DNA of 64,000 nt from the NCBI GenBank assembly GCA_963805715.1, contig CAWDVK010000020.1:682001-746000 (forward strand), given 5' to 3'. Position 1 is the first letter of the stretch; each line of letters opens with the position of its first letter. This stretch comes from CAWDVK01 sp963805715 (GTDB lineage: Bacteria; Actinomycetota; Actinomycetes; Streptosporangiales; Streptosporangiaceae). The notes under the pieces were generated by a model, which saw nothing but the letters and a program-made list of their open reading frames with translations, was not told the DNA's origin and did not search any database. This document shows positions 9,284 through 18,331 of this stretch, piece after piece. Position numbers and translations under genes: made by a program.

Positions 9284-9804
9284 GCGCCATCCGGCCGATC
9301 ACGCCCGGCGACGCTCCGGTGCTGGCACAGCTGCTGCGGGACAGCCGCGACTTCCTCGCCCCGTGGGAGCCGGCCCGCAGCGAGGACTATTTCACCGCTG
9401 ACGGCCAGCGTGCCTTCATCTCGCGCGCGCTCGCGCACCGTGAGCAGGGAGCGGGCTTCCCGTACGCCATCCTCGGCGAATCCGGCCGGGTGGCCGGCCG
9501 GATCAACCTCAACGACGTGGTCCGCGGCCCGTTCCAGTCCGCCAGCCTGGGCTACTGGGTGAACGCCGCCGACAACGGCCGCGGTCTGGCCACCGCGGCC
9601 GTGCGGGAGATCATCGGCCTGGCCTTCGGCAAGCTGGGACTGCACCGGATCCAGGCCGGCACCCTGCCGCACAACGTCCGGTCGCAGCGCGTGCTGGCGC
9701 GCAACGGGTTCACCCGCATCGGCCTGGCGCCGGCCTACCTGCGGATCGAGGGCCGCTGGCAGGACCACCTCCTCTACCAGCTCGTGGCGGCCGTTCCCGG
9801 CTGA
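9280..9804 (+). CDS. GNAT family N-acetyltransferase (RimJ/RimL type)
   Basis: A 174-residue acetyltransferase. The acetyl-CoA binding region LGYWVNAADNGRGLATAAV (motif A, about 88-107) is followed by HRIQAGTLPHNVRSQRVL and NGFTRIGLAPAYLRI, the C-terminal arrangement of RimJ-like enzymes that acetylate protein N-termini or small amines. The GTG start overlaps the upstream oxidoreductase stop (GTGA). Confidence 0.87.
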   Translation: MSAIRPITPGDAPVLAQLLRDSRDFLAPWEPARSEDYFTADGQRAFISRALAHREQGAGFPYAILGESGRVAGRINLNDVVRGPFQSASLGYWVNAADNGRGLATAAVREIIGLAFGKLGLHRIQAGTLPHNVRSQRVLARNGFTRIGLAPAYLRIEGRWQDHLLYQLVAAVPG

Positions 9805-9930
9805 CCTGCGGGCCCGCCAGCGCCCGGCATGACCGGTGCAGCGGGCCGCGGGAGGAGTGGCCGGCCCAGGTCCGCCCGCAGGCGCCCTGCCAGGCCAGCA
9901 CGGCCGGCCGAAGCGGGCGAGCACCCGGCC

Positions 9931-10530
9931 TCAGGAACCGGCGGGCGCGCGGGCGGCAGCGACCTGCCAGGCGCTCGCCTCTGACCACCGCCACCAGTCG
10001 GCGGGCTCGCAGACGCGCTCGCTGCCGAGATCGGGATGAGCCCATCCGACCGACGCCAGGTCATACAGCATCGCGGCCAGACTGGAGCAGACCACGTGGC
10101 CGGGCAGCAGGTTGTGGTTGGAGGGCCAGCGCCACAGCGGGTCGATCAGCGCGGAAAGGTCCTCGCAGTGCAGCGCGTCCAGGCCGTCCTCGGCGATACC
10201 GACCCAGTCATAGGCCAGGCCGAGTGACCGGGCGGCGCTGGCCAGGAAGGTCACCAGCTGGCCGTGATCGTCGGGCTTGGGCTGGGCGTGATTGGACATG
10301 GTCCGGACGTTGGACAGGAACGGCGTGCAGTCGACCGGCCCGACGCCGCCGGGCTGCCCCTGGATGCCCATCCAGCGGCCCGCCTGATCCTGGTGGGTGA
10401 CGACGATGACATGGTTGGCGACCGCGGGCTTGCCCAGCAGCGCTTCTCCGACCCGGATCAGGTCGTCAGGCAGATCCTGTCCCGTCCACACGGCCAGCAC
10501 GTCACCGGGGGCGGCAGGCAAGCTCGTCAT
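9931..10530 (-). CDS. Permuted NlpC/P60-like (YiiX/LRAT-type) protein, copy 1
   Basis: A 199-residue protein without a signal peptide. GDVLAV opens the fold, VANHVIVVTHQD supplies a candidate catalytic His, and GHVVCSSLAAML near residue 155 supplies a candidate catalytic Cys. This His-before-Cys order matches circularly permuted NlpC/P60 (papain-like) enzymes; the assignment is by motif order and is inference. It is a paralogue of the gene at 46043-46717, sharing GEAL-x-GKP, GQPGGVG/GRPGGVG, YDWVG, CSSLAA and PADWW. The start at 10530 has GGGAGC eight bases upstream. Possible roles are hydrolase or acyltransferase. Confidence 0.6.
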   Translation of the reverse strand: MTSLPAAPGDVLAVWTGQDLPDDLIRVGEALLGKPAVANHVIVVTHQDQAGRWMGIQGQPGGVGPVDCTPFLSNVRTMSNHAQPKPDDHGQLVTFLASAARSLGLAYDWVGIAEDGLDALHCEDLSALIDPLWRWPSNHNLLPGHVVCSSLAAMLYDLASVGWAHPDLGSERVCEPADWWRWSEASAWQVAAARAPAGS

Positions 10531-10684
10531 GGTGGTGCTCCCATCCGGTCTGCGGCAGTCGCCGGCAGACGCCTCGCTCAGCCGGGCGCATCCGCGGCCC
10601 GCGCTCAAACGAGAGACGGCACCGCCGCGCCTGATACGTTGCTGGCTGGCTGCCTGCCGCCAGCGACCAGAGGTGAGGTGAATC

Positions 10685-11566
10685 GTGGGGCTGCCATCCG
10701 ACTCCGCGCCGAAGTTCCAGGACTACGCGCACCCGGAGATGCTGGTCACGACCGAGTGGCTGGCAGATCACCTGGACGATCCTGGCCTTGTCGTGGCCGA
10801 GTCCGACGAGGACGTGCTGCTGTATGAGACCGGCCACATTCCGGGCGCGGTGAAGCTCGACTGGCATACCGAGCTCAACGACCCGGTGACCCGCGACTAC
10901 GTGGACGGGGCGGGCTTCGCGCGGCTGATGTCGGAGAAGGGCATCAGCCGGGACAGCACGCTCGTCCTGTACGGTGACCGGAATAACTGGTGGGCCGCGT
11001 ATGCCCTGTGGGTGTGCACCCTGTTCGGCCACCCGGACCTGCGGCTGCTCGACGGGGGCCGGGCCAAGTGGATCGCCGAGGGCCGGCCGGTCAGCACCGA
11101 CCCGCCGCAGCGGACCCGCACCGACTACCCGGTCGTCGAGCGCGATGACACCATGTTCCGGGCGTTCAGGGATCAGGTTCTCTCGCACCTCGGCCAGCCG
11201 CTGATCGACGTGCGCTCGCCCGGCGAGTACACCGGCGAGCTGCTGCACATGCCGGACTACCCGCAGGAAGGCGCACTCCGCGGCGGCCACATCCCGGGCG
11301 CCAGGAGCGTTCCGTGGTCCCGGGCGGCCGCCGACGACGCCACGTTCCGGTCCCGCGGCGAGCTGGAGGCGATCTATCAGGATGAGGCCGGCCTGCGCCC
11401 GGACGATCCGGTCGTGGTCTACTGCCGCATCGGCGAGCGGTCCAGTCACACCTGGTTCGTGCTGCACCACCTGCTGGGCTACCCGCAGGTGCGCAACTAC
11501 GACGGGTCGTGGACCGAGTGGGGAAACTCAGTGAAGGCGCCGATCCGCCGCGGGGACAGCCCGTGA
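10685..11566 (+). CDS. Sulfurtransferase (tandem rhodanese)
   Basis: A 293-residue thiosulfate/3-mercaptopyruvate sulfurtransferase-like protein with two rhodanese domains. The N-terminal domain (about 20-130) is structural. The C-terminal domain carries the active-site loop VVVYCRIGERSSHTWF, whose Cys accepts the persulfide sulfur. GTG start with GGTGAGG upstream. The stop overlaps the start of sufE by four bases, so the pair likely passes sulfur toward Fe-S cluster assembly or other sulfur acceptors. Confidence 0.9.
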   Translation: MGLPSDSAPKFQDYAHPEMLVTTEWLADHLDDPGLVVAESDEDVLLYETGHIPGAVKLDWHTELNDPVTRDYVDGAGFARLMSEKGISRDSTLVLYGDRNNWWAAYALWVCTLFGHPDLRLLDGGRAKWIAEGRPVSTDPPQRTRTDYPVVERDDTMFRAFRDQVLSHLGQPLIDVRSPGEYTGELLHMPDYPQEGALRGGHIPGARSVPWSRAAADDATFRSRGELEAIYQDEAGLRPDDPVVVYCRIGERSSHTWFVLHHLLGYPQVRNYDGSWTEWGNSVKAPIRRGDSP

Positions 11567-12006
11567 CGGCCCCCGCGGGCAGCCTCAGCCCCCGGCTGAG
11601 GGAGATAGCCGAGGACTTCAGCTCGGTGCCGGACTCCCAGCGGCTGCAGCTGCTGCTGGAGTTCTCCGAGGAACTGCCCGAGCTGCCCGCCCGGTTCGCC
11701 GGGCATCAGGACCTGCTGGAGAAGGTGCCGGAATGCCAGACGCCGCTCTTCCTGGCGGTCGAGGTGGACGCCGACGGCATCACTCATCTCTTCTTCGATG
11801 CGCCGCGGGAGGCACCGACGACTCGCGGCTTCGCGGGCATCCTGCACGCCGGCCTGGACGGCGCGGACGCGGACGAGGTGCTGGCGACGCCGGGCGAGTT
11901 CTGCAACCAGCTCGGGCTGCAGGACCTGGTGAGCCCGCTGCGGCTGCGCGGCATGGCGGCCATGCTGGCCCGGATCAAGCGGCAGGTTCGCGACCAGCGC
12001 AGCTAA
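11563..12006 (+). CDS. sufE: SufE family sulfur acceptor protein
   Basis: A 147-residue SufE-like protein that receives persulfide sulfur on the Cys in VPECQTPLFLAVEV (about residue 57). The typical start LREIAEDFSSVPDSQRLQLL and end GMAAMLARIKRQV are present. The GTG at 11563 overlaps the stop of the preceding sulfurtransferase (GTGA). This sulfurtransferase-SufE pairing is common in actinobacteria and may deliver sulfur separately from the main suf operon. Confidence 0.9.
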   Translation: MTAPAGSLSPRLREIAEDFSSVPDSQRLQLLLEFSEELPELPARFAGHQDLLEKVPECQTPLFLAVEVDADGITHLFFDAPREAPTTRGFAGILHAGLDGADADEVLATPGEFCNQLGLQDLVSPLRLRGMAAMLARIKRQVRDQRS

Positions 12007-12454
12007 GTCATCCGGCCGGCGGGCCAGCGACGCCGCCCCGCTGCGGGCCGAGGTGAGCTGATGGGGCGCCCGGCGGCATTCCTGGCGGACGTTTAGAAGA
12101 CGATTCTGACGTGCGATTCTGACGCGCTGCACGGCGGTCGCCGGCTCCCTGCTGGAGGCCGCCGCATGGCTCTGATCACGATTGCCCTGATCAGCCGGAT
12201 TCGCACGGCGATTAACTTTACCGGCGCTTTCCGTTACTACGGCAGGAATAGGCCCTCCCGGCGTACTTAAATTATCCCAATCCTGCCATTAGGTTAATCC
12301 AGGACCAGTTCCGGCAGTAACACTCCGCGCTATCAGATGAAGCAAGCCTTAAACTGCGGAGCCCATTCAAAGGCGGATAAGGTGCTTTCATGCGCGGCAG
12401 CCATTGACGGCAGGCCGTCGCGCACCGTCCGGTTACCGGGGAGGGGCGCCGGCC
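12007..12454. promoter_or_regulatory. AT-richer intergenic region upstream of GH12-like gene
   Basis: A 448-bp gap. From about 12160 to 12390 the composition is noticeably richer in A/T (for example CGTACTTAAATTATCCC at 12260), unlike the rest of the window. It probably contains the promoter of the secreted GH12-like gene. I see no CebR-type cellulose operator and no coding sequence. Confidence 0.45.
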
Positions 12455-13264
12455 ATGTCTGTGCGGACCAAAGGCGCGATCGCTGGCATCGCATTGGCGG
12501 CCCTGACCGGCAGCCTCGGGCCGCTGCCGGCCGCCTCCGCCGCCTCCGCCTCCGCCGCCTCCGCCGCCTCCGCCTCCGCCGCCTCCGCCGCCTCCGCCTC
12601 CGCCGTCGGCCGCTGTACGACCTGGGCCCAGGCGCACGGCCGGAACGGCGCCCGGTACGTCATTAACGCCGACAACTGGGGCGGCGGGAATGCCTGCCTG
12701 TCCGTTCCCGGCGGGCCGAGGTTCACTGTTATGTCGCAGCGTGCGCCGCGCCGCGCCAGCGTACTTGCCTATCCCGATATAAGCCGGGGATGCAGCGGAG
12801 GTTACTGCTCGCCCGGCAGCGGAATGCCGGTGCGGCTGTCAGCGCTCGGCGACCCGGTGGCGAGCTGGCGCACGGCCGATAACGCGCCAGGGGAGTTTGA
12901 CACGGCCCTTGACCTCTGGTTCGGCCCCGATCCGTACAGCGCGCCGTCGGCCGAGATCATGATCTGGCTTGACAGCCAGCACGTACCGCCATTCGGAGCG
13001 CAGCGAATCAGGATTGACGGCGCCGATTATGAGCTGCGGGCCAAGACCGCCCGCGGCGGGAGCAGCAGCTGGCGCTACCTCGCCTTCCGGCGCACCGCCC
13101 CCGTGACCGGCATCACCGGCCTGAAGCTCGCGCCCTTCATCCGCTACGCGGAGCGCCGCGGGCTGATCAGGCCGTCGGCCTGCCTGTGGGACGTGGCGGC
13201 CGGATTCGAGATCTGGTCGGGCGGAGCGGGCCTCGCGACCCGGTCATTCTCGCTGAATCCGTAA
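12455..13264 (+). CDS. Secreted glycoside hydrolase family 12-like protein
   Basis: A 269-residue exported protein. A signal peptide (residues 1 to about 30, ending PAASA) is followed by an Ala/Ser low-complexity stretch and then a GH12-like beta-sandwich. Key segments are NADNWGG, YPDISRGCSGGYC, the nucleophile strand AEIMIWLDS, and the acid/base strand AAGFEIWSGG; both Glu positions match GH12 endoglucanases. GH12 enzymes cleave beta-1,4-glucans or xyloglucan; the substrate here is not certain. The ATG at 12455 has GGGAGGGG upstream. A more divergent relative lies at 50536-51402. Confidence 0.78.
   Translation: MSVRTKGAIAGIALAALTGSLGPLPAASAASASAASAASASAASAASASAVGRCTTWAQAHGRNGARYVINADNWGGGNACLSVPGGPRFTVMSQRAPRRASVLAYPDISRGCSGGYCSPGSGMPVRLSALGDPVASWRTADNAPGEFDTALDLWFGPDPYSAPSAEIMIWLDSQHVPPFGAQRIRIDGADYELRAKTARGGSSSWRYLAFRRTAPVTGITGLKLAPFIRYAERRGLIRPSACLWDVAAGFEIWSGGAGLATRSFSLNP
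12530..12605 (+). repeat. 24-bp repeat coding Ala/Ser linker
   Basis: Three near-identical 24-bp units built of GCC and TCC triplets encode an Ala-Ser spacer between the signal peptide and the catalytic domain of the GH12-like protein. Such triplet runs are prone to length change. Confidence 0.8.
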
Positions 13265-13720
13265 CCCGCGGCCATCCGGCGGGCCGACGGCGGCCGGGCC
13301 CGGGCGTCCCGCCGCGCCCGGGCCCGGCCGGGCGCCATCCTGCCCCGGCGTCCCGCCCTCCTCCGGCGTCCCGCTCTCCCCCGGCGTCCCGCTCTCCCCC
13401 GGCGTCCCGCCCTCCCCCGGCGTCCCGCCCTCCCCCGGCGTCCCGCCCTCCCCCGGCGTCCCGCCGGGCCCTGGTCCAGGCGCCATCTGCCCGGGCGTGC
13501 AGCCATGCTGGCCGCCGCGCGCGGCGTCCGCGGAATCGCGCGGCCGGCTAACCCGGCGCCTCACCTGCGGTCATGCCTGCTGCCCAGGCATGAAATATCG
13601 CCTTCTGCCGGACGCCTGACGCAAGGCGGTACCACGACGGACATAGGGTCAATACGGGAGGCATGTCCAGCTGCGCTCCGCCAGGCAGGCGGCGCAGTGC
13701 GATACCGCGGTGGAGGCGCT
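13265..13720. other. Intergenic region with minisatellite
   Basis: A 456-bp non-coding gap between the GH12-like gene and the HTH membrane protein. The middle is an 18-bp tandem repeat (separate entry). The last ~140 bp, including GACATAGGGTCAATACGG around 13640, probably hold the promoter of the next gene. No conserved ORF was recognised. Confidence 0.5.
13346..13453 (+). repeat. 18-bp tandem repeat, six copies
   Basis: Six full units of CGGCGTCCCGCCCTCCCC (C/T variation at position 12) plus a partial seventh. Read on the minus strand it would encode Gly-Glu-Gly-Gly-Thr-Pro repeats, but no gene supports that reading. Non-coding minisatellite. Confidence 0.9.
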
Positions 13721-14692
13721 GTGAGCATCGGCGAAGCCCTGGCGGGATCGCGACGTGAGGCCGGTCTGACCGTCACCGACGTCAGCCGGCGAACCCGCAT
13801 CAGGGAAACGATCATCACAGGCATTGAGGAAGATGACTACTCAGGGTGCGGGGGGGATTTCTACGCGCGCGGGCACATCCGCAGCATCGCCCGGGTGGTC
13901 GGCGTCGACCCGGAGCCGCTGATCCGGGAGTACGACACGGCCCTGCTGGGACCGGAGTCGCTCGAGGAGGACGATGACATAACGGAGCCGGTGCCGGTCG
14001 TCAGGACGCGCGAGCTGCGGCGGCCGAACTGGTCGGCGGCACTCGGGGTGGCGCTGGTCGTGGTGCTCGGCTTCGTCGCCTATTACTTCCTCGCGGGCTC
14101 GCGTCACGCCGCCGGCGGCACTGCCCCGCCCCGCAGCCACCCGGCGCGGCACCACCACCCAGGGCCAGCGTCATCCAGGCCCCCGCAGTCGCGGTCGCCG
14201 TCGCCCTCGCCGTCTGGCCAGACGACAGCTCCCGCGGTCGCCGCGCAGGCCCTCACCCCGGCCAGCGCGACGGCCTTCGAGCCCTTCGGCGGCGGCCAGG
14301 GCGACGACCCGGGCGGGGCGGCCCTCGCGATCGACGGCAAGCCGTCCACCGCCTGGCATACCGACTGGTACACCAGCGCCCATATGGGAAACCTGTACCC
14401 GGGCACCGGCCTGCTGGTGAACATGGGCCGGCCAGTGACGATCACGGCTGCCCAGGTCACGCTCGGCAGCGCGCCGGGCGCCGACTTCCAGCTGCGCGTC
14501 GGCAACACGCCTTCCATGGCGGGCCTGCCGGCGGTCGCCGGCGCGACCAACGCCAGCGGCGTCGTGAGCCTGCGGCTCACCGCCCCGGCGCACGGTCGTT
14601 ACGTGCTCATCTGGTTCACCAGCCTGCCCCCGGATACCTCGGGCTCGTTCGAGGCCAGCGTGTATGAGGTCCGCCTCGAGGGCCAGAGCTAG
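13721..14692 (+). CDS. RodZ-like HTH membrane protein with discoidin-like C-terminal domain
   Basis: A 323-residue protein. The N-terminal RodZ-type helix-turn-helix (about 1-70, VSIGEALAGSRREAGLTVTD) leads to a cytoplasmic linker, one membrane helix (WSAALGVALVVVLGFVAYYF, about 112-131), a Pro/Ser-rich stalk, and an extracytoplasmic domain (about 185-323) resembling an F5/8 type C (discoidin) carbohydrate-binding module (KPSTAWHTDWY, then a beta-sandwich). RodZ proteins link cytoskeleton and cell wall; the binding domain here may contact glycan. The GTG start has GGAGG close upstream, identical in arrangement to the paralogue at 31121-32218. Confidence 0.75.
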   Translation: MSIGEALAGSRREAGLTVTDVSRRTRIRETIITGIEEDDYSGCGGDFYARGHIRSIARVVGVDPEPLIREYDTALLGPESLEEDDDITEPVPVVRTRELRRPNWSAALGVALVVVLGFVAYYFLAGSRHAAGGTAPPRSHPARHHHPGPASSRPPQSRSPSPSPSGQTTAPAVAAQALTPASATAFEPFGGGQGDDPGGAALAIDGKPSTAWHTDWYTSAHMGNLYPGTGLLVNMGRPVTITAAQVTLGSAPGADFQLRVGNTPSMAGLPAVAGATNASGVVSLRLTAPAHGRYVLIWFTSLPPDTSGSFEASVYEVRLEGQS

Positions 14693-14902
14693 GTGGTCCG
14701 GTCAGTCCGGGTCATGCCGCAGGAACCTGATGCACGGCCCGCCGTCCGGCACGGCGCCATCCCTGGCCACCCGGAATCCCGGAGACCGGCAGGCGCGCAG
14801 GCCCCGCGCCGGCATCGGATCCGCAGCCTCGCCGGCGACACGCCGCCCGCCGGGAGCCGACGCCGCAGGTGGCGGCCGGGAGCCGTAAGGTCGGGAGGAC
14901 GT

Positions 14903-15859
14903 GTGCCGAACGGGGAGGGCATGAAGCAGATCTCGTGGGTGGCCGCGGGGGCGGCAGCCGGGTGGGCGGCGGCGCGGCTGGCGGGCGCTGATCGGCTCAG
15001 GGTCCTGGAGGCGCCCGCTGCCCCGCTGCTGTCGTTCACTCCGCAGGCTGCCGCGGCCGCGGTGGCGGGCTCGCTGCTGCTGCGGCCCGCGGGCGCGGCG
15101 GCCACGGCCGCGCTCTCCGGGTCGGCGCTGGCCGCGGCGGTGCTGGCGCGCGCGATCAGGAGCCCTCAGCCGCAGGCGGCCGGCCCGGTGCTGCGGGTGG
15201 TGACCGCGAACCTGCTGGCCGGGCGGGCCTGCGCCGAAGCCGTCGTGAGCCTGGTCCGGCACACGGACGCCGACGTCCTGAACGTGCAGGAACTCACCGC
15301 AGCGGCGGCGGCCGGGCTCCGGCGGGCCGGGCTGAGCGACCTGCTCCCGCACGAGGCCATCGGCGGCCCGCACTTCGGCCGGGCTGGCTCGGCCATCTTC
15401 GCCCGCTACCGGCTGAGCGACGGGCTGCCGTTCACGCGGGCCGCTGTGGCTCAGCTGTCGGCCCGGCTGGAGCTGCCGGACGGGCACCGCGCCGACCTGG
15501 TCTGCGTCCACCTGCACGCGCCGGACAAGCTGCTGGCCCGGTGGAAGGTCGCGCGCTGGCGGGAGGAACTGGCCGCCCTCCCCCCGCCCGCCGATCCGCC
15601 GCGCGTGCTCGCCGGGGACTTCAATGCCACCGCCGATCACGCCCAGTTCCGGCGGCTGCTGCGGCTGGGCCACGTCGACGCCGCCAGCCAGATGGGGCGC
15701 GGGCTGATCCCCACCTGGGGACCGCAGGGCCGGCCGTCGCTGCTCACCCTCGACCATGTCCTGGTCGACCCGCGGTGCGCGGTGCTGGCCGCCGCCGTGT
15801 GCCCGCTGGCGGGCACTGACCATCGCGCGGTCTACACCGAATTTCAGCTCCCCGGCTGA
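14903..15859 (+). CDS. Endonuclease/exonuclease/phosphatase family membrane protein
   Basis: About 318 residues: two hydrophobic segments in the first ~85 residues, then an EEP (DNase I-like) domain. Catalytic motifs are TANLLAG (Asn), VLNVQELT (Glu), LVCVHLHAP, LAGDFNAT (Asp/Asn) and the terminal GTDHRAVYTEF (Asp-His). The active site faces either the outside or the membrane. It could be a phosphodiesterase or sphingomyelinase-like enzyme. The GTG at 14903 (GGGAGG four bases upstream) and the ATG at 14921 are both possible starts. The stop is followed by a reductase remnant. Confidence 0.75.
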   Translation: MPNGEGMKQISWVAAGAAAGWAAARLAGADRLRVLEAPAAPLLSFTPQAAAAAVAGSLLLRPAGAAATAALSGSALAAAVLARAIRSPQPQAAGPVLRVVTANLLAGRACAEAVVSLVRHTDADVLNVQELTAAAAAGLRRAGLSDLLPHEAIGGPHFGRAGSAIFARYRLSDGLPFTRAAVAQLSARLELPDGHRADLVCVHLHAPDKLLARWKVARWREELAALPPPADPPRVLAGDFNATADHAQFRRLLRLGHVDAASQMGRGLIPTWGPQGRPSLLTLDHVLVDPRCAVLAAAVCPLAGTDHRAVYTEFQLPG

Positions 15860-15894
15860 CCGGTGCGGCGTGCCGCGATCCAGCGGGACCGGCG

Positions 15895-16095
15895 CGCGAC
15901 GCCGACTTCGTCGCCGGGCTGGGCGCCGGCGAGGTCATTGACTACACCGAGTTCCCGTACCGCCGGCTGCCGCGCGACGTCGATACCGTCGCGGACACGG
16001 CAGGCGGCCCGGCACTGTCGCAGTCCTCGCGGGTGCTGCGCCCTGGCGGAGTCATGATCGGCATCGCGTCCCCTCCGCAGGCCGCGGAGGCGCAG
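15895..16095 (+). pseudogene. Remnant of a zinc-type MDR oxidoreductase
   Basis: Without its own start, this stretch translates to an MDR (alcohol dehydrogenase/quinone reductase) cofactor-domain segment: ADFVAGLGAGEVIDYTEF, then DVDTVADTAGG and VLRPGGVMIGIASPP, all characteristic of the family. Only ~65 residues survive; the 5' half is gone, and the frame runs into the end of the convergent L,D-transpeptidase gene. It is a decayed fragment or deletion scar. Confidence 0.7.
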
Positions 16096-16113
16096 CACCA
16101 CCGCGCCAGAGCC

Positions 16114-16828
16114 TCAGCGGGCGGAGATCGAGATCAGCGGGCGGCTGCCGGGGCTTAGCCACCTGAGCACGTCCAGCAGCTGCCAGGCGGGCAGCGACAC
16201 GCAGCCGGCCGTGGCGGTGCCCGTTCCGACGTGCAGGAAGATGGCGCTGCCCAGGCCCGGCGTGCGGGCGGTGTTGTAGGCAATCACCGCCGCGTAGTCG
16301 TAAGCAGGCTGATTGTGCATCGGCTCGGGATCGACTCCCGCGGCCTTCCGGCCGGCCGTCTGCTCGTCGACCCACTCGTTGTACCGCGGGCTGGCGGGAT
16401 CATCATCCCAGAACGTCGTAGCGGTAGGCGTGCCGCCAGCGGAACGCCACGCCCGGGTTGGGCAGCACGCCGAAGAAGAAGCTGAAGCCGTAGGTGCCCG
16501 ACGGCGTGCGGCCATCGCCCTCGCGCTTGCGGCCGGCCGGGGCGATGCCGTTGTAGCCGACCCGGGCCGTCCACGGGCCGAGCACCCGCACCCAGCGGTG
16601 ACCGGACCTGCGGTAGGCGCGCAGGGTGGCGTACGTGCTGGAGTAGGAAGGGGCCGTGACCGTGATCAGCTGCCGGGCTGCGGTCGCTCCCGCTGCTGAC
16701 AGCCCGGCCGCGGCCCCGGCCGGCCGGGCAGGCAGCATCCCGGCCAGCACGGCCAGCGTGGCCAGCACGGCCAGCGTGAGAGCCGGGATGGGTCGCGGCG
16801 CACTGCGTCGTCTCTGCACGGGATACAT
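16114..16828 (-). pseudogene. L,D-transpeptidase-like YkuD-domain protein, frameshifted
   Basis: A secreted protein with a signal peptide (ALTLAVLATLAVLAGMLPA) and a YkuD-type catalytic domain ending in the HVGTGTATAGCVSLP motif, where His and Cys are catalytic. Members crosslink peptidoglycan or hydrolyse related bonds. The frame breaks at about 16411-16417: the upstream frame reads WRHAYRYD then stops, while the other frame continues WDDDPASPRYNEW, the expected continuation. One extra base (or two missing) accounts for it. Both parts are well conserved, so a sequence error is possible. Confidence 0.8.
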
Positions 16829-16919
16829 CGTGCCGTAGCGGCCCTGACCGCGTGAAGGCGGTCATGCCGGCGGCTGCCCGGGGGCATCGGCCGGCATCCG
16901 CGCCGCTGGCGCGGCGGCG

Positions 16920-18200
16920 TCAGCGCGCGTCGCGGATCTGCGCGAGCGCCGCGGTCACCCGCGGCGCTGCCATCTCCGCGGTGACCGCGCGCCCGGTCGC
17001 CCGCATCAGCTCGGCCAGTGCGGGGTCCCACGGGCTGGGCTCCGGCCTGCCCTTCAGCGGCTCGCTCGGGCCCGAGGTCAGCGCGGCGCGGTAGTCGCCC
17101 GCGCTCATCAGCCAGGGCGTCGCCCCGAGCCGCCGTATCGCTGCGGCCGTGGCCCGCAGCCCGGGCCAGCTGAAGTCGCTGTTCCAGTGCAGCTGGGCGC
17201 CGCTGGCCACGGCCGAGTGCAGCAGCCGCAGGCAGGCGACCGATGGCTCCCCCTCGGTGCAGACCAGCCCAGGCCCGGCCGGGCCCAGCTGATCGGCGGC
17301 GGCGCGGAGCACGGCGGCGCTGGCGCATACGTAGAGACTGACGGCCCACGGCACCACCGGCATGGCAACGAGCTGGCGCAGGGTCACCCGGAACGGCTGG
17401 CCGACCGCTGCCGCCTCGGTCAGCCAGCGGCCGAGCGGCTCGCCGCCAGCCCGCACGTTCAGTACCAGGACCTGGCTCGCCAGGTCATCGGTGACGACGC
17501 CAGCCGTGGTCCACAGCGCCTGCTCGGCCTCGGGGCTGGCCGGCGGCGGCACCCCCTCGCGCCGGGCCAGGGCGCGCAGCACCAGGGTGGCCAGCGGGCC
17601 TGACGCCAGCGCGGCGGGATCGCCGGTCGCGTCCTGCGCCAGCCGGGCCGCCGCCAGCCCGGCCGGCTCCGCTCCGCCGGGCAGCCGCTCGAGCACCGCG
17701 GGCGCCTGCCGGAGCACGACGGCGTGGCCCTGCCGGATCAGCCGGGTGACAGTGCCGTCCCGGCCGATCTCATCCAGCCAGGCGCGGTACCACGGCAGGG
17801 CGGCGAGCGGGCTCGCGGTCGCGGCGGACAGCGCGTCCTCCCAGTGCTGCACCTCGGCCGCCCGCTCGGCGGCGAGATTCCGGACCGGCCCGGCCACCGC
17901 CTCCACGGCCGCCTGCAGGCTGGGCGCCGCGCCCGATGACCTCAGTACCGCGGCCAGCTCGGGCAGCGGCACGCTCAGCGAGGTGCCCCGGCCGAGGCCA
18001 TGACCGAGCAGCCGGGCCGCCGCCTTGCGCTGCGCGGGCGACGCGCCGACCAGCGTGACCGTTCCGTCGACCGGCTCCCCGCGCTCCAGCCGGTCCCGGA
18101 TCCGCTGCACGAGCCAGCTGAGCTCCGGCGCCCCGAGCTGCTGGAGCCGCGCGTGACCGGCCGCGTGGCTCCCGGCCACAGACGTGCTCACTTTGCGCAT
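16920..18200 (-). CDS. TIGR02679/DUF2399 family protein (JetD-like, orphan)
   Basis: About 426 residues, resembling the TIGR02679 family, which is the Toprim-nuclease (JetD) subunit in one Wadjet plasmid-defence type. Segments recognised are WLVQRIRDRLERGEPVDGTV, GRGTSLSVPLPELAAVLR, WTTAGVVTDDLASQVLVLNV, LVCTEGEPSVACLRLL and WPGLRATAAAIRRLGATPW. Two usual Toprim motifs are altered: where I expect CENP-A the sequence reads VCASAAV, and where I expect DFDW it reads DFSWPGL. No JetA, JetB or JetC gene is in the window. The exact start (18200, 18209 or 18230) is uncertain. The protein may be inactive or repurposed. Confidence 0.68.
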   Translation of the reverse strand: MRKVSTSVAGSHAAGHARLQQLGAPELSWLVQRIRDRLERGEPVDGTVTLVGASPAQRKAAARLLGHGLGRGTSLSVPLPELAAVLRSSGAAPSLQAAVEAVAGPVRNLAAERAAEVQHWEDALSAATASPLAALPWYRAWLDEIGRDGTVTRLIRQGHAVVLRQAPAVLERLPGGAEPAGLAAARLAQDATGDPAALASGPLATLVLRALARREGVPPPASPEAEQALWTTAGVVTDDLASQVLVLNVRAGGEPLGRWLTEAAAVGQPFRVTLRQLVAMPVVPWAVSLYVCASAAVLRAAADQLGPAGPGLVCTEGEPSVACLRLLHSAVASGAQLHWNSDFSWPGLRATAAAIRRLGATPWLMSAGDYRAALTSGPSEPLKGRPEPSPWDPALAELMRATGRAVTAEMAAPRVTAALAQIRDAR

Positions 18201-18331
18201 AGTAGCCATTGCCGGGCGGGCCGGCAGCACGAACCCGCTCGCCCGGTGGTCAGCGGGGGCGTGCGGGCAGCGCGCGGTTACCTGATCACCCGCAGCCTTG
18301 CCGCCCGGGGCCGCTCGGCGGCGAGGCGCTG

